DNA of 64,000 nt from Neospora caninum Liverpool (taxonomy: Eukaryota > Apicomplexa > Conoidasida > Eucoccidiorida > Sarcocystidae), in NCBI RefSeq assembly GCF_000208865.1, contig NC_018396.1, positions 4,087,101 to 4,151,100 of the forward strand. The letters run 5' to 3'. Shown piece by piece: positions 46,998 through 59,310 of the stretch (position 1 is the stretch's first letter; each line of letters starts with the position of its first letter). Below the pieces are notes generated by a model. The model worked only from the letters and a program-made list of their open reading frames with translations, was not told the DNA's origin and searched no databases. The position numbers and the translations under genes were made by a program.

Positions 46998-47036
46998 GCC
47001 TCACAGGTTCACTCGGGTCGAGTGAACCTGTGAGGC
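46998..47036. repeat. Perfect inverted repeat, 18-bp arms and 3-nt loop
   Basis: The arm at 46998-47015 (GCCTCACAGGTTCACTCG) is followed by GGT and its exact reverse complement at 47019-47036. No mismatch occurs within the arms. It lies about 1 kb upstream of the start of the giant LRR-like gene and 2.9 kb upstream of the aminotransferase start. No poly-T tail or coding frame explains it. Confidence 0.9.
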
Positions 47037-48512
47037 GCTTCCGGTGTGACAGTATTCTCTGAATGTGATAGTCCCAGGTTTTACCAACGTAACAGAACCC
47101 GACAAACACCGGGGGCTCTTTGGGGATGCAAGCCGCGTTCAAGGGATTCTGCTCTCTCCGTTGTTCTCTCACTAACGGGAAGGATTCCGGCCCCAGACCT
47201 ATCGAAGAAACGTATGCCTTCTCGAGAAGTCGAAGGAGTCTGTTACCGCGAAAGCTTGTGACTACGGAAACGCAAAAAACGGAAACTTGTTCTCCTTGTG
47301 CACCACTCACCTCCGGCAAAGGCCGCCCGAGCCGACCAGCACAGAGAAAACTGATGGGAGAGACGCAACGCGAGTCCCAATGAGCAGCGAAGAGAGGGGA
47401 GTCCAGCAGGAAACGCCGATCGTGGCGAATGGAAAAAAGGAATACATGCACAAGGATATACTAAATGCGTGTGTGTGTGTGCTTTGACAAGGGATGGACG
47501 TAGGGTTCTGACTCCAGTCTCGCAACGCGAGGGAAGGCAGACTGATGCCACTCATAGCTCTGGGCAGTTCTTCTTTGTCGGTCATGAAAAAAACGACTGG
47601 AAGAAACGCCTGCACTCTCAAGACGCCAACAAGAATCCGATCCGTGTATTCCGTACTCGACTCTTCTACAGTTTAACCGCTATTGCTGGGTTTTTTTCAA
47701 GCACATTTCTCTTGACAAATCGAGGCCGTTGATCTCGTTAAAGACACGGGAAGCTGGCAGGTCTCGGAAGACGAACTGCGGGCACGGGACGACCCGAGAA
47801 CAAAGGAATTTCCTGTCAAAGTGTGGTGTCTCACTCTGGATCTCCCACTCGAGGCAGGAGACAGTTAATCCCCCACGGCGAGAGAGGGAAGTGCCTTCTG
47901 TTTCTTTTCACCCGAGAGAATCAGTGCTCTGTCGGCCCAAAGCAGAAAATCCTTCCAGCTCCCGTGTACTTGCTTCGTGTCCACCCCCGTTCCCGTTTTC
48001 CTGCCTCCCTTTCCTGTCACCTTGTCTTCCCCTTCTCGGTCAGTACGTTGGTTTGCAAACACTTCTTCTTTTCCCCTCTCCGAGAGAGAGATGCGAAATG
48101 TTCTCTTTCAGGGGAAATCGGTTCGATTTCGAAGGACAGAAGAGGAAAATGCAAATCCGGCTGTAGGAGGCCTTTCTGAAGCAAGAAGCTTGTTCTAACG
48201 TGTGTAGAAGGCATGTGAAGTGACAGTAAGAACAAGACAAGATTCCCCTTCATTCCTCTCGGGGGGAGGGGTCGACCGAAACCTCTCGGTGCTTCGTTTT
48301 GAATGGGGACTCCCAGACTCAGATCTCTTTTTTGATGCAGGAGAGTCGGAGAGACACAACTTACCATCTGCAGCGATACTCGCGACACACACAGCAAGCG
48401 AAGAATCACCCCTGGTCGTGTCTCGCTCTGCTTACCATTCATCCCGTCTCCGTCCTTGTTCCGGTTCTCTCTCTGCCTTCTCTGTGTGTTTTCTTTGCCG
48501 TGTTCTTCCACT

Positions 48513-48788
48513 ATGGGGAGAATCAACGTGTCTGTGCCTGGTGCTTTGTTAGCTGGGATGAGAAAAAGCAGCCAGGGACCGACAGGGCTACCTGTCAACG
48601 ATGAGTGCCGCGAGTTCATTCAGTGCCCAGGGGATCGGGACGGCGAAAAGACACCCCTTGTGCCGGTCTGTGTGAGAACGAGGCCAGGAAAGGGGTATGC
48701 TCCCGCCGGAAAAGGCAAAAAACCGACAAGGTGTCAGGTCTGCAGATATAGAAAAGGGTGTGGACACATGGACAGATTCAAAGTGTAG
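48513..48788 (+). CDS. Small cysteine-rich open frame, hypothetical
   Basis: The frame gives 91 residues from ATG (MGRINVSVPGALLAG) to TAG. The C-terminal third is Lys/Arg/Gly-rich and ends with CQVCRYRKGCGH, a CX2CX5CXH spacing that could bind one zinc ion. Earlier cysteines are in NDECREFIQCPG and PVCVRTRP. I do not recognise the family. The frame could be the last exon of a spliced gene with upstream exons in 47.7-48.4 kb, the remnant of a mobile-element protein, or chance. Confidence 0.2.
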   Translation: MGRINVSVPGALLAGMRKSSQGPTGLPVNDECREFIQCPGDRDGEKTPLVPVCVRTRPGKGYAPAGKGKKPTRCQVCRYRKGCGHMDRFKV

Positions 48789-49977
48789 GTGGGAGTGAAG
48801 GAGGGACGCGCCGTACCGACTACGGTGCCCCAGCCTCGACCGCCTCTCGGGTCTTCTCTCGCACTCGCCCCCCAGATTTCGTCGCACAGTCTTCTTCCAG
48901 CTTTCCATTCCTTCGAGTCCTTCAGCGTGGAGAAAAGACGAAAGTGACGAAGGTTCATCTCTGTTCTGGCGACTGGGGAGGACGTAGTTCGGCCCTCTCT
49001 GCCGCTCTAGATGTTTTTGTTTTGGTTTCGCGCGACTTTTTCCTGTAAGACTTCATCCTGGAGTGGCCTTTGGAGAGGTTTTCGCGCCGATTCAGCTGCA
49101 GCTTTACCCCTCCCTCGAGGAAAAACGTGTTGAACAAACCACCAAACAAGTGACCTGGGCCACACAAAACATCCGGAAGAGACGGGGCCGGGTCGGGAGC
49201 CGGCGGCGACGTGTACATGGGTAGCACCAGACAGGTGCGAAATCGAGAGGAGACGAGCAAAGAGAAAGCCTGACGGGAAAAGGACGCCAAAAGCTCTCCC
49301 TCGAGGTCCGTCTCGACTTTTCTCCTCGCCGTTGCTTCGCATAGACGCCAATGGAAGACGAGAACTGGATGCAAGAAACGACGCGTCCCGGGGTAGCTCA
49401 GCGCCGCTTTACTCTGGGTTCGCATTATGAGTCCATATCCCCCACGGTGATCTCTGCCGCGTTGTCTCTCTCTCCCGTTGCTACCTAGCGCGCGGTACCC
49501 GAGCAGAATCCTGCTCCGTCTCGCTCCACTCATTTCTAGCGCGTACCCCCAGAAAAAAGTGCTTCTCACCGCGAAGAAAATCGGGCTATTCGCGCGTCTT
49601 CCTCGGCGGGATACCGTTATTTCCCCCTCTCCGGGGTGCACTTTTCCTGTCTCGAAAACGTGTCTCGTGCGCTCGCGCGATAAAAGGAACGAACGATCCG
49701 AGCAGCTGAAGTCTCTTTCTGCTTGAAGTCTTCCTGTCTCGTCTCCTGCTATCCCGCGTGAGTCTCTCAGTTCGTTCTTTTTCTTTTCGACGCTTCTTTG
49801 GCGCGCCGAGATTCCTGCCTCGCTCAACGAGCCCACAGTCTGTGCTGGGGAGGGGTCACTTGTGCGGCTCGCCAGCAAACTGCCGAGGGTGCGGCGGCTC
49901 CTCTGCAGGCGCCGCGCTGTTCGAACCCCGACACCGAGCCTTTGGGTGTTTCGCAGCTTTCGCTCACGAGCTTCAAG

Positions 49978-52042
49978 ATGCAGGGTGATAATCGCAATGG
50001 AGAAGATGCAGGCGAGATCGCTACTCGCAAGAAGATTCGTTACATGCAAACAAAAGGGCCGCCCGCCTCGGAGCAAGTGAATCTGCGCCTGGGTTACCCC
50101 GCGCCTCTCGAGCTCCCAGTTGAAGGCCTCCGGAAGGCAACTGCAGCGAAAATGGCCGAAGATGATCCTGAGTTTTTCATGTACGGCGTGCCGGAGGGGT
50201 TCCTCGAGTTTCGAGAGAGTCTCGCGGCCTTCTTGAGCAAGGTAAGGCGAGGGTCAAGCGATAGCCCGTGGACAGGTCAACGCCTTGGACAGGCTTTTCA
50301 GCTTCCAGGCAGCAGAAAGAAAGGTCTGCACGAAACCGGACGGGAGTCGGCAGAGCGTGTGACGCGTCAAAAGAAGATGCACGCTCCGAAAAGCACTGGG
50401 TCTCGGTGGCTGTCGATGGAGCACATCGAAAATGAGAACACACGAAAAAGGGAACCAGCGAAGATGGAAACGACGACGGGAGAAAGGCCGAGAGAGAACG
50501 GAGAGCGGGACAGAAAGGACGGAAGGCACTGATGGACGGAAGAGAGAAGGAAAGCGGGAGAAAAACAGGAAAGAAAAAAGACGACAGGGAAAGCGAGAAG
50601 CGGTCCCGCCGCCTCCCGTTTCCTGCGTCCGGAGTGTCGCCTCATTCCTGGTTTCGGTGTCTCATTTCCTGGTTTTCCGCGGTACCTTCTTTCGGTTTTG
50701 CGCGCCTGTAGTCTTCCTTTCCGTGATGATTTCTGCTTTCCATCTCTCGTGTACGCTCTTGCTTTCTGCAGGAGTACGGATTCAGCGTGAGCGCGGATGA
50801 CCTGATGGCTGTGAATGGCTCCTCGGGTGGCCTCGACCTGATCTGCAAGTGAGCCATGCGCTTGCGAATCTCTTTCTGTGTACGCTGTATCTCTTCTCCC
50901 CTCGTCGTTCTTCCCTCACGGCGGATGTCCTTTCGTCCTCCAAGGTTCTCTCTGGATTTTGTCCGTGTCTCGGTTTCTTTCCGCGCAAGACGCACGTGTC
51001 AGACACCCGTGTTTGCTGCCTTCATCTCTCCATCTGCACACAGTTTTTGCATGTCACTGCACGGCGGACTGCTCCATTCCCGCTTCGCCCCGAGTCGGCT
51101 CTTTTGCAGGGTGTACACCCAAGGAGGAGACGTCGTGTTTACCGAGAACCCGACGTACTTCCTGGCCTACCCGACCTTCAGGGACTATGACCTCAATCCC
51201 GTCGAGATTCCCCTGGACGAAGATGGCGTGAACATCGAGGTGCGTTCTTGTTTCGCAGCTGGAAATGCCAGCGAGAAGACGACGCGCGTTCCAGCAAACA
51301 ATTCCGGTCGACAAGGTTCCACAGCCGAGAAAGCAACAGTGTCTGCGTCGAGATGAAACCATCCTGTCTTAGGCGTATAAGCGCTCTTTTACATGGCCAT
51401 ACATGTACTTGTATCGGACCGTCACCTCAGAATTCAGGACCGCCGACGAAACGGCAGTCCGAAAGGAATGGAACTCGTTGAATAAACATTCGGGAAGCAG
51501 TTGATAGACCCTAGTTATTGTACGGATCCATATACACGCACGTACACACATATTCATATTCATATGTATGCATTTATATGCATAGGTGTTCATACGTTGA
51601 TAAATCTAGGAATGTACCGGCACAGGCACCTTATTAAGTTCTATCCACTCTTTGGTGTCGCCCTTTGCCCCTCGAGTTTTTGCTTTGTGTGATGTACCAT
51701 GCCCTCGCTTCGCCAGGCTTTCGAGGAAATGTTGCTCAAATATAAGCCGAAACTGTTCTACACCATTCCCGTGGCTCACAATCCCACAGGCCGAACGACA
51801 TCCGCGGTACGTCTCCATTCCACCCGTGTTTTTTCCCTCTTCGATCCCAGGAGCGCAGCAGCAGCCCAGACACATACCTAAGTTGCTCAGTCATGAACCG
51901 CAGTCGACTTCTGTGTCGCCATTCCAAAAACACTACATACATGTATGCGTTCCTGTGTGTGTGTGCAGCTGTATGTACTTGATGTAGTTCCGAACTTTGA
52001 CATATATATATATATATATATATATATGCATACATACATACA

Positions 52043-52073
<31 letters not shown>

Positions 52074-55061
52074 GTAGGTGTTTGTCTCGCGTCCACCTCG
52101 TCTCCATCCCGAGTTGAAAATGCGGAGTGGGAGAAAAGCCAAATTCAGCGAGGTTTCTCACAGCCCCACTCAGGAGAGAGAAATACGCGAAAGTTCATCT
52201 CTACGCTCTCTCGCCCTCTCTCCCTCGTTCAGTGCCTGCAGCGTGACGGTGTGACAGCAAGAAAGCTGTGCCTCTACGCATGCCTCACCGACTACATGTG
52301 TCAGGGTGTGTGTTCTTTGTTCTCTGCAGGAGAAAAGAAAGCGAATTGTGGACTTGGCAGTGAAGCATAACTTTAAAATCGTCGCCGACGAGGTGTACCA
52401 ACTCCTGTGTTTCGAGGGTATGTCTTCGTCCAGCTCATCGGTTTCTTCTCTCGCTGCACATCGGCAAACAGAAGGCTGAGCAGCCTCTTCTGTGTCCTTT
52501 CTTTCCTGTCTCGCTTCGCATCTTTTTCTCTGCACTGTTTCTCATTTTCTTCGTTTGTTTTTTCGTAGGCGTCGACATCCCCCCTCCCTTTGCCGCCTTT
52601 GACCACAAAGATGAACACTGCGTTATCTCCATTGGATCCTTCAGCAAGATTCTCGCTCCGGCCCTTCGGCTAGGATGGCTCCAGGTGACTTGCTGCGACG
52701 ACTTCGCGCCAGGAAAAAACGCTTGCCGGTTTTGCCGCACATGCGAAAACGTGGATTGGCACGCGTATTCATGGAAAGCGGTGGAGAATTCAAATGCGTA
52801 TATAAACATTTATGCATATGGATATATTTGCATGCTAATGCGTAGTTAGAACTTCTCTTCGCGGGGAGTTCATGGCTGCGAGAAGCTTTCTGAAGCACCT
52901 CCGCTCAGCTCAAAGCCGTGAGTGAAGTGGATACATTTGTAATTGTCTTCTCGCGCGTCTATTAGTATAATCACTCTCGTGTTGTAGATACAATCCGCTG
53001 TGTGCGCCAAACCCGTGGAGCGCTCCTCGAAGGCATCTCACATGTAGCTACAAGTGCTCAAACGTTGAAACATGTGCATATCTACCCAGATACACGCATG
53101 AATATCGGTATGTATTGGCATGGCTAAATGGTCACGGTCCCTGCTTGCTTCAGGCGCACCCCTCACTGCTAAAGCCTATCCTGGCTTGTGGGCTGATCGA
53201 CTCTGGAGGCGTAAGTTTGCAAAACACGGGCACTCACCTGCTTGTGTTGTTGAGTGTTCACACAGGTGCTCCTGCGGCGGTTAGACAAATAAATGCACCC
53301 GTCTAGACCAACGGAGATGTTTATGGGTAGCATTGAGTGGTACAGAAAATGTGCGTATGCGTGGGCAAAGAGAGACTGTCCAGGCGGTTAGGACGGATAT
53401 CGCGAATGGATTTGCCCAAGATGGGTCGACACTCCTCGCTACGTGTTTTCTACGACCTGAGGCTTGGCATTCATTCAATCGTTTTTTTATGCTGCGTCTG
53501 AGTTTCTTCAGTGCCTGAACCCAGTGATATGCGGCATCGTCCAGAAAACCATTGACATGGGCATCCTGAAAGAAAACATCGTGGCCACTCGTCGGGCTCT
53601 CTTTGGAAGATGCGAACGCCTCAGGGTTCGTCGCAACGCAAGACAGACGGCGGCACCTGACATGCCTGCACTGACTTGTCGCCCTACCTCCGTTCGAGCA
53701 AGCGAAATCGTTTCGTACACGTGGACTTCCGTTTTGTCGTGCTTGTGTGCGTGGACATGGATGCCTGCGTCCATCAAAAATACGTGTATGCGCCAAATAA
53801 CCGTCAGCTCCTTGCTCTGTCGTCGAGATCCAGTTACCAGGTCGTTGATGCGGATGCAATTGCATGGTTGCCTGAGCGTGAGTTCTCAAGCAGTTACAGC
53901 ATGCGTTCAAAGGGAATTGTCCTGGAATTTCCATTTGGACAGATTCGTTTTCCTCCTGTGTCTTTGTCAGTTTCAACGGGACAGGACACCTTGACTAAAA
54001 ATTGCTATGGCATCTCTCGGTCTGTTTCTTCCTCTCAGGCCTCCATCCGCAAATACATGCCCAAAGAGGCATCGTTCGAGGAACCCATTGGCGGATATTT
54101 CTTGATTGTGAAACTCCCACAAGTAAGTTTGAGGGTGCGCCACACAAGCCTCGCGTTCTTCTATCGTGTCTCTCTTACCGGCGTCCTCGGCATCTTCCCG
54201 TCGTCTACACATGAGGAACATCTCCTTGCCCGCCGGTGTGTACACTTGGATCTACATATACTTCACTTGCAATTTTCTTTGCAGCGTTGTAAGTCTACGG
54301 GTCTAGAAGGCACGCGTTCAGACAGCATGTGCATTACGCTCTTGTTCCGTTCGGGAAACGTCGATACGTTTTCTATGCCAAGCTGCCGGAGAACTCCACT
54401 TGTGGATACCACTGTAACTGGACTGTCTCTTCCTTCTCAGAGGTTTTCATCGTCTCGTTCACAGCCTTGAGTTTTCTTTTTAACAGAGAAGAGCAAACAA
54501 CGTGAAAAAGAAACATGTCTCACTTGTTCCTTTGGGCGGGGACAGTCGGCGACGCACTGTGTGGATGTTTCAGTGATGGGGCGTCATCCTGGGGGACTAT
54601 GCGGGTCCATTTCGCCACTCGACAATGTCTCTGCGTCCCCTTTTTCTTTTCATCAAACAGGGAATCAAGTCGCTTGACCTTCTGGAGGAAGCAAACAAGA
54701 ACCACAAAGTCTCCTTCCTGCCCGGGACGTCTTTCGGAAAGGTATACGCCTAACGGCCACAATTGCTGTTTTGTCTCACACTGTCGGCTTCAGTCGGGGA
54801 CAACACACGGTATGCATGCATTTTTGTGGAGAGACAGATTCACGTAAATAAACGAAAACCCAAGTCCTTTTCAGATTCGCGGTACATATTTGCCCATGCC
54901 ACACAGTATATGTTTTTCCCTTTCAGGGTTTTGATGGCTACATTCGCCTTTCCTTCTCGTACTATTGTGAGGACGACATTGAGATAGGCGTGAAGCGCAT
55001 TGCTGATGCTCTGAACGTTCTCATGAGGAAGCAAGGCCAACCGGCGACTGCAGAGGCATAA
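49978..55061 (+). CDS. Fold-type I PLP-dependent aminotransferase, 411 residues, 11 exons
   Basis: Exons: 49978-50241, 50772-50848, 51110-51239, 51717-51806, 52330-52417, 52569-52684, 53154-53210, 53512-53625, 54039-54122, 54661-54741, 54927-55061; sum 1236 nt, all in phase. The product has the full class I/II set: YGVPEGFLEFRESLAAFL near residue 70; NGSSGG (103-108) for the PLP phosphate; HNPTGRT with Asn179; ADEVY with Asp207 and Tyr210; SIGSFSKILAPALRLGW with the Schiff-base Lys243; and YIRLSFSY with Arg374 for the substrate carboxylate. The closest architecture I know is the 2-aminoadipate/LysN-ARO8-like group that includes yeast YER152C, so an amino-acid:2-oxoglutarate transamination is likely; the amino donor cannot be read from sequence. 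No targeting peptide is visible after the chosen ATG; the frame stays open upstream to 49798 without an ATG. Length is normal for the family. Confidence 0.93.
51999..52071. repeat. TA array followed by a CATA tetranucleotide array, intron 4
   Basis: A TA run (about 51999-52026) passes directly into about eleven CATA units (52028-52071), in the intron before aminotransferase exon 5. Confidence 0.85.
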
Positions 55062-55832
55062 GAAGAAATGTACTGGAAAAAGAAGAAATCCTTGGCTCTT
55101 CGAGAATATGGCTCTTCGGCTCTCATTGCTTCATTATTCAGCCGCACTTTGCGGTATGAGCATGACCACAGACTGCTAAATAAGCGGATGCGAATGGAGC
55201 TATGTGTGTTGATAAGCGCATGCATGTATTCATCGACGCGTAACTATGCAGCACTAAAACGAAAGGACTGGAAAGTTTTATGTGACGACATCTGTGGTGC
55301 ATTTTCAGTGCTGTGCTTATGTTGCCTGGTGTATCGTTTGTGCGAATGTGACACATTTCTTCACTGTCCGTTCATTCGAGTTGAGTTATACAGTTCTGGA
55401 TCGCGGATCATTTGTACACAGACAATACCTATTTATAATGTGATAATAACAATACATGGTCTAGCTTCCTTTTTGTCCATTGTGGAGAGCCGAAGAGCAC
55501 CGAGATGGGAGGTGCGGATACGCGTGTGAATTTCGTTTGCTCCCTGGTCGAGCGCTCAGCGGCGCGGTATTTTCCTCACTGAATGGCAGAGGAGAGGAAA
55601 ACAAAAGGGGCATGATTGGTGACAATGAACAGAATAAAAAGGGAGACGCAAGAGAAGCCAGAATACGTTCTTCCACAGGGCGCTGTACCCGAACTGCTGC
55701 GGAGCGCATCATATCACCGTCGGCACAGCCCCCAGCAAAAACCTGAAAGGACGCTGTTCTGGAAATCCGCTCCGATGTACGACGATATGTTTTGACATGT
55801 ATCCGCAAGGAAGGAGACTTCTCAGTGAGCGT

Positions 55833-56149
55833 CTACGTCGTGATCGTCTGTCGAATGACGGTGACACTTTTACAGTACTCCCGAAACTCTGTAGTAGGGT
55901 CAAGAACGACCTTGTGATTTCGCAAAGCAGAATCGAGATTCAATGAACGGAAAAACCACGGTGACTCGCTAAAGTCAGGAGCTATTTTTTTCCACTTGGA
56001 GACTGGGGAAGAGAGAGTCTCTGCACCTCTGATGGAAGAAAGGACACCGTAAAACATCTGCTGTAGCTTAACCCCCCTTCGCATGCAGCTCCTTTGTGTC
56101 CGTCGTTTGTGGAGGAAACTGTAAGCTGTGACCCACGCTTGCAGCTTTT
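55833..56149 (-). CDS. Possible terminal exon of an unrecognised gene
   Basis: On the minus strand, a TATAG acceptor at 56150-56154 is followed by 104 codons to a TAG stop. The translation is balanced and not low-complexity (KLQAWVTAYSFLHKRR; WFFRSLNLDSALRNHKVVLD; TTEFREYCKSV). I found no upstream exon in the required phase with a good donor, and I recognise no family. It could be a real 3' exon or a chance frame. Confidence 0.25.
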
Positions 56150-58509
56150 CTATAGGAAGACATTGGTTGTAAGAAGAAGCGGATTTGGAAGATGAGGCTT
56201 GATAGTACTACCCTAAGTACATAATATACAGTCCCAGCAGTAGCGGTTCAAACAACGCTTGATGCTCAACAAACGTGTCCAGTATCCAGGTCGAAAATCT
56301 CTGTAGCCAGGAGCTGGCAATACTGCTTTGTAGAAGCCTTCCGTTTGGCCGCAAGAAGCAGTTTTTTGCTGTCGATCCAGAGGCTGGACCCTCGCGGGTA
56401 AGTAGACTCGCTGATCGAGTAGACAGTCCATCGTTTTTCTACACACAACCACCCTCGGTCCGCCTCACCAAACGAGACTTCAGCCCACAGAATACATCAT
56501 GGTCATTCTCACCATCGTCAGAATTCTCCAGTCACTGGTTCTAGCTTCATGCTTCACAGAGACGGAATGGAATTTGCGAACTACCAAGGGGTGCATTTTT
56601 TTTCGGGCTCCAAGGTCTCGGGCGCTGCGTTTTTGTCTACGAACCGTGTCTCTCCAACGAGTGTCTACCGCTTCCGCAATCGCTCTACCATTTTCCCTTG
56701 TGCTCCTCTAGGCATTGCAAGGATTTGCGTTTTGTCATTATGTGATTGTTCATCTTCTCGCATCACTTGGCCCATTCAGAAGCCACATGTTGATGACAAC
56801 AGACTGCTCGCGGTTCTGGCCGTTGCCTGTGCACCACGGCCGGTCCTCTCGGGGAGAAGTCACCCGTAGCTAATGTCGACTTCTTAACACGTGCCGGAGA
56901 AAGCGTAAGCGTTGTCTCATGGATCTCCTGCTTCAACATAAACAACCTGAAAGACATGTGTAGGCAAATGTGACACGCTTAGGAAATCCAGGAAAGAGAG
57001 TGCAGCATGGGGGCGGCCGCACGGGACTGGGACGAGAATGTGTTGCCCCGTGCCACTGCCATATCAATTCCCAAACACTTCCGCAGGTCTCAGAAACCTG
57101 GTGTCTCTTCAAAAGCGGCACATAAAAAGGTAGGCACAAGTACTCCCGTTTCGTAGTGTGCTGTGCTCAAAAATTTGGGGGAAAATCCAGTTGGCGTGAC
57201 AGAAATACCGTTCTATGTACAGACCGTCTCTCCCCCCTCCCGCCTCTCGTGTGTCAGGCAGGATCAGAAACCCGCCAGTTTTTCATCTTTGCTTTGGCAT
57301 CCATAGAACTTACAAGCCTATGAGAAGTTTCTTTCCCCGTTCAACAGCATGTGCTGCAAGTGAAACTGCATGCTAACCAGACCATTTCATTGGGTATCGT
57401 GTCACTCTCACACGCCTCAGTAGGATGAGCAGTGTAGCAGGCATGCAGAAAATGACGCGCATGTGGCGAGAGAGGCAGCTGACCTGCGAAAGGGTCGGCG
57501 GCGGGGAAGATGACGCTGTGTGCCGACGAGAAAGGACCACGTCGCGCCGTGAAAGACGACTGCTGGGATCACGTTTTCTGTGGAAACGGGCACTGGCATC
57601 TGCTGTTTATCTGCTTCTCCTCTTTCTTGTTTCCCCTCCTTCTTTCGTGTGGCCAAGGTAAGGCAGATCAACCTGGAATTTCCGGACGGCAGAGGTTTCC
57701 GGCCGATGCAGTCCTCGACTGCCAGGGCGTGCGACCTCTAGTGGGGTTCTCAGAGTTGAAAAATATAGCAGCATGCGGTGGTCCTTCTTTCTTCTGTTGC
57801 CAGTTTCATGGTTGTGAACCGTTTTCTGCGCCGCCTCCGGCGATATTCCTCTTTCTCTGCGAGTAGAGCGCCCGCAGAGGGAGACGCGGAGGCAACCCGA
57901 TTCTCCCCACAGAGAACAGCAAAAATCCCTCCTCTCACACTGTGCGTTGTCCTGCTTCCAAAAATTATACTTTCCACGTTTTCTCGAATTTTTACGACAT
58001 GTCTGCGGAGCTGTATGGATGAAGTCAGCAAAGAAGGTGAAACCGAGAGGGGAGAAAGAAACGGAGGGAAAAGCGGTGGGCGCACATGCAGCCTTCCGCT
58101 CTTCTGTTGACTGTGATTGTGGTGATAGTTCATGTGCTTTTTTGTATGGCCCCCACACGTATCGATGCCTGACTGGATATGTCTAACAGCCATGCGCGTT
58201 TGCTTTTTCTCCATGACAATGCTCACCGCGGACGTGTTTTCACATCCGAGGTATTTACGCAGAGGCTCCATGCACAGGCCGTCTGCGTCCGTTGACGGAG
58301 CAAAAACATCGTATAGCCACCGTCAGAGAAGGCTGGATGTGCAACGGTCTTTCGATTTTGCACGTCATTCCTCCGGTGTGCCTCCGCGACTCCTAGAAGT
58401 TTACAGGGTGGCAAGGTATCTGCCGGGCGGACTGAGTACGTCGTACGCCCACAGGACAGAAAATGGGCGATTTCGGAACTCAATGTTCGTTTCCGATGTG
58501 TGTGTTTCG

Positions 58510-58529
58510 GTGTGGTGTCCCTGTGGCAG
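58510..58529 (+). promoter_or_regulatory. Probable 3' splice site of a 5' UTR intron abutting the RPS15A ATG
   Basis: The sequence TGTCCCTGTGGCAG lies immediately before the ATG at 58530, with a pyrimidine-containing stretch upstream. The conserved protein starts exactly at this Met, so no coding sequence is missing. The site therefore fits an acceptor for an intron entirely in the 5' UTR, common in ribosomal protein genes. The matching donor upstream was not identified. Confidence 0.5.
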
Positions 58530-59310
58530 ATGGTGCGCATGAATGTTCTAGCAGATTGCCTGAAAACCCTCGTCAACGCTGAGAAGCGGGGACGCAGGCA
58601 GGTTCTCATCCGTCCATCGTCTAAGGTCATCATCAAGTTCCTGCAGTGCATGCAGAGGAGAGGATACATCGGCGACTTCGAAATCGTGGATGATCACCGC
58701 GCGGGCAAAATCGTCATCGAGCTCCTTGGCAGAATCAACAAGTGTGGTGTTATCTCCCCCAGGTAAGCCTCCAGGCGAGTTGCTATTGGGTTCAAGACAA
58801 GACTACGCTGTGTGGTCCACTTAAGCAAGTACGTAGAGATCGCGCAGCGGGGTACGCAGGGTCGCATAAATATATATCCAGGCTGACACTGCGTTTTCGT
58901 GCCTAATTGGGGGCGTGTCGACTCTGGCCGTGAAGAGTACTCGTGTAGCGTTCGGAATCCCAGGAAGCAGTCTGTGGCGGCAGTCCGTTGACTCTCAATA
59001 ACATGTGTTTGTAGGCCAAGTTCGGGTCCGGTGGTGTCCCGGTTTGGTGGTGGTATTTCTTGTGAAGTGTTGTTCTTGGTAGCTCATGTGGAGGATCTCC
59101 CCGGATACATCCTGTCTACGACGGCGTGTGTGTTTTTTTTTGTTTCGCAGATTCGATATCAAAGTCGACAAGATCGAGCAGTTCTGCTCTAACTTGCTCC
59201 CGTCCCGACAGTTCGGTCACTTGGTGCTGACGACTGCGTACGGCATCATGGACCACGAGGAGGCACGTCGCAAGCACACCGGGGGGAAGATCTTGGGTTA
59301 CTTTTTCTAA
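58530..59310 (+). CDS. RPS15A: 40S ribosomal protein S15A (uS8)
   Basis: Two exons, 58530-58762 and 59151-59310, joined in phase, encode 130 residues, exactly the length of the eukaryotic protein. The product begins [20 protein letters not shown], as in animal RPS15A. It contains [47 protein letters not shown] and [14 protein letters not shown], and it ends [19 protein letters not shown]. uS8 is a primary 16S/18S rRNA-binding protein of the small-subunit body and acts in cytosolic translation. The intron (58763-59150) splits the Arg codon of SPRFD. The A of the start codon directly follows an AG acceptor, so a 5' UTR intron probably lies upstream. Confidence 0.97.

Larger units (their letters stand above)
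46032..49977. other. Divergent spacer between the LRR-like gene and the aminotransferase gene
   Basis: About 4 kb that must hold two outward-facing promoters and 5' UTRs. It also contains a perfect hairpin (46998-47036) and a small cysteine-rich open frame (48513-48788). The long minus-strand open frame at 48955-50076 is antisense to aminotransferase exon 1 and was not called. Two stretches resembling a tRNA A box (near 46410 and 49390) lack a B box at the right distance. Confidence 0.5.
55062..58529. other. Spacer between the aminotransferase and RPS15A genes
   Basis: The left part is the 3' flank of the aminotransferase; the right part must contain the RPS15A promoter and a 5' UTR intron. 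Between 55.8 and 56.9 kb both strands show protein-like open stretches. The best is a minus-strand block at 55833-56149 (acceptor TATAG, stop TAG) listed separately. A plus-strand donor (GTAAGT at 56400) argues for the other strand, so I leave most of this unresolved. The open frame at 57425-57661 has a hydrophobic stretch but no other support. Confidence 0.4.

Noticed and set aside
49385..49430. tRNA-like GGGGTAGCTCAG followed by GGGTTCGC
   Set aside because: The two boxes are too close and no cloverleaf pairing can be drawn.
48955..50076. Minus-strand 373-codon open frame
   Set aside because: Antisense to the aminotransferase first exon and its upstream region; no family resemblance.
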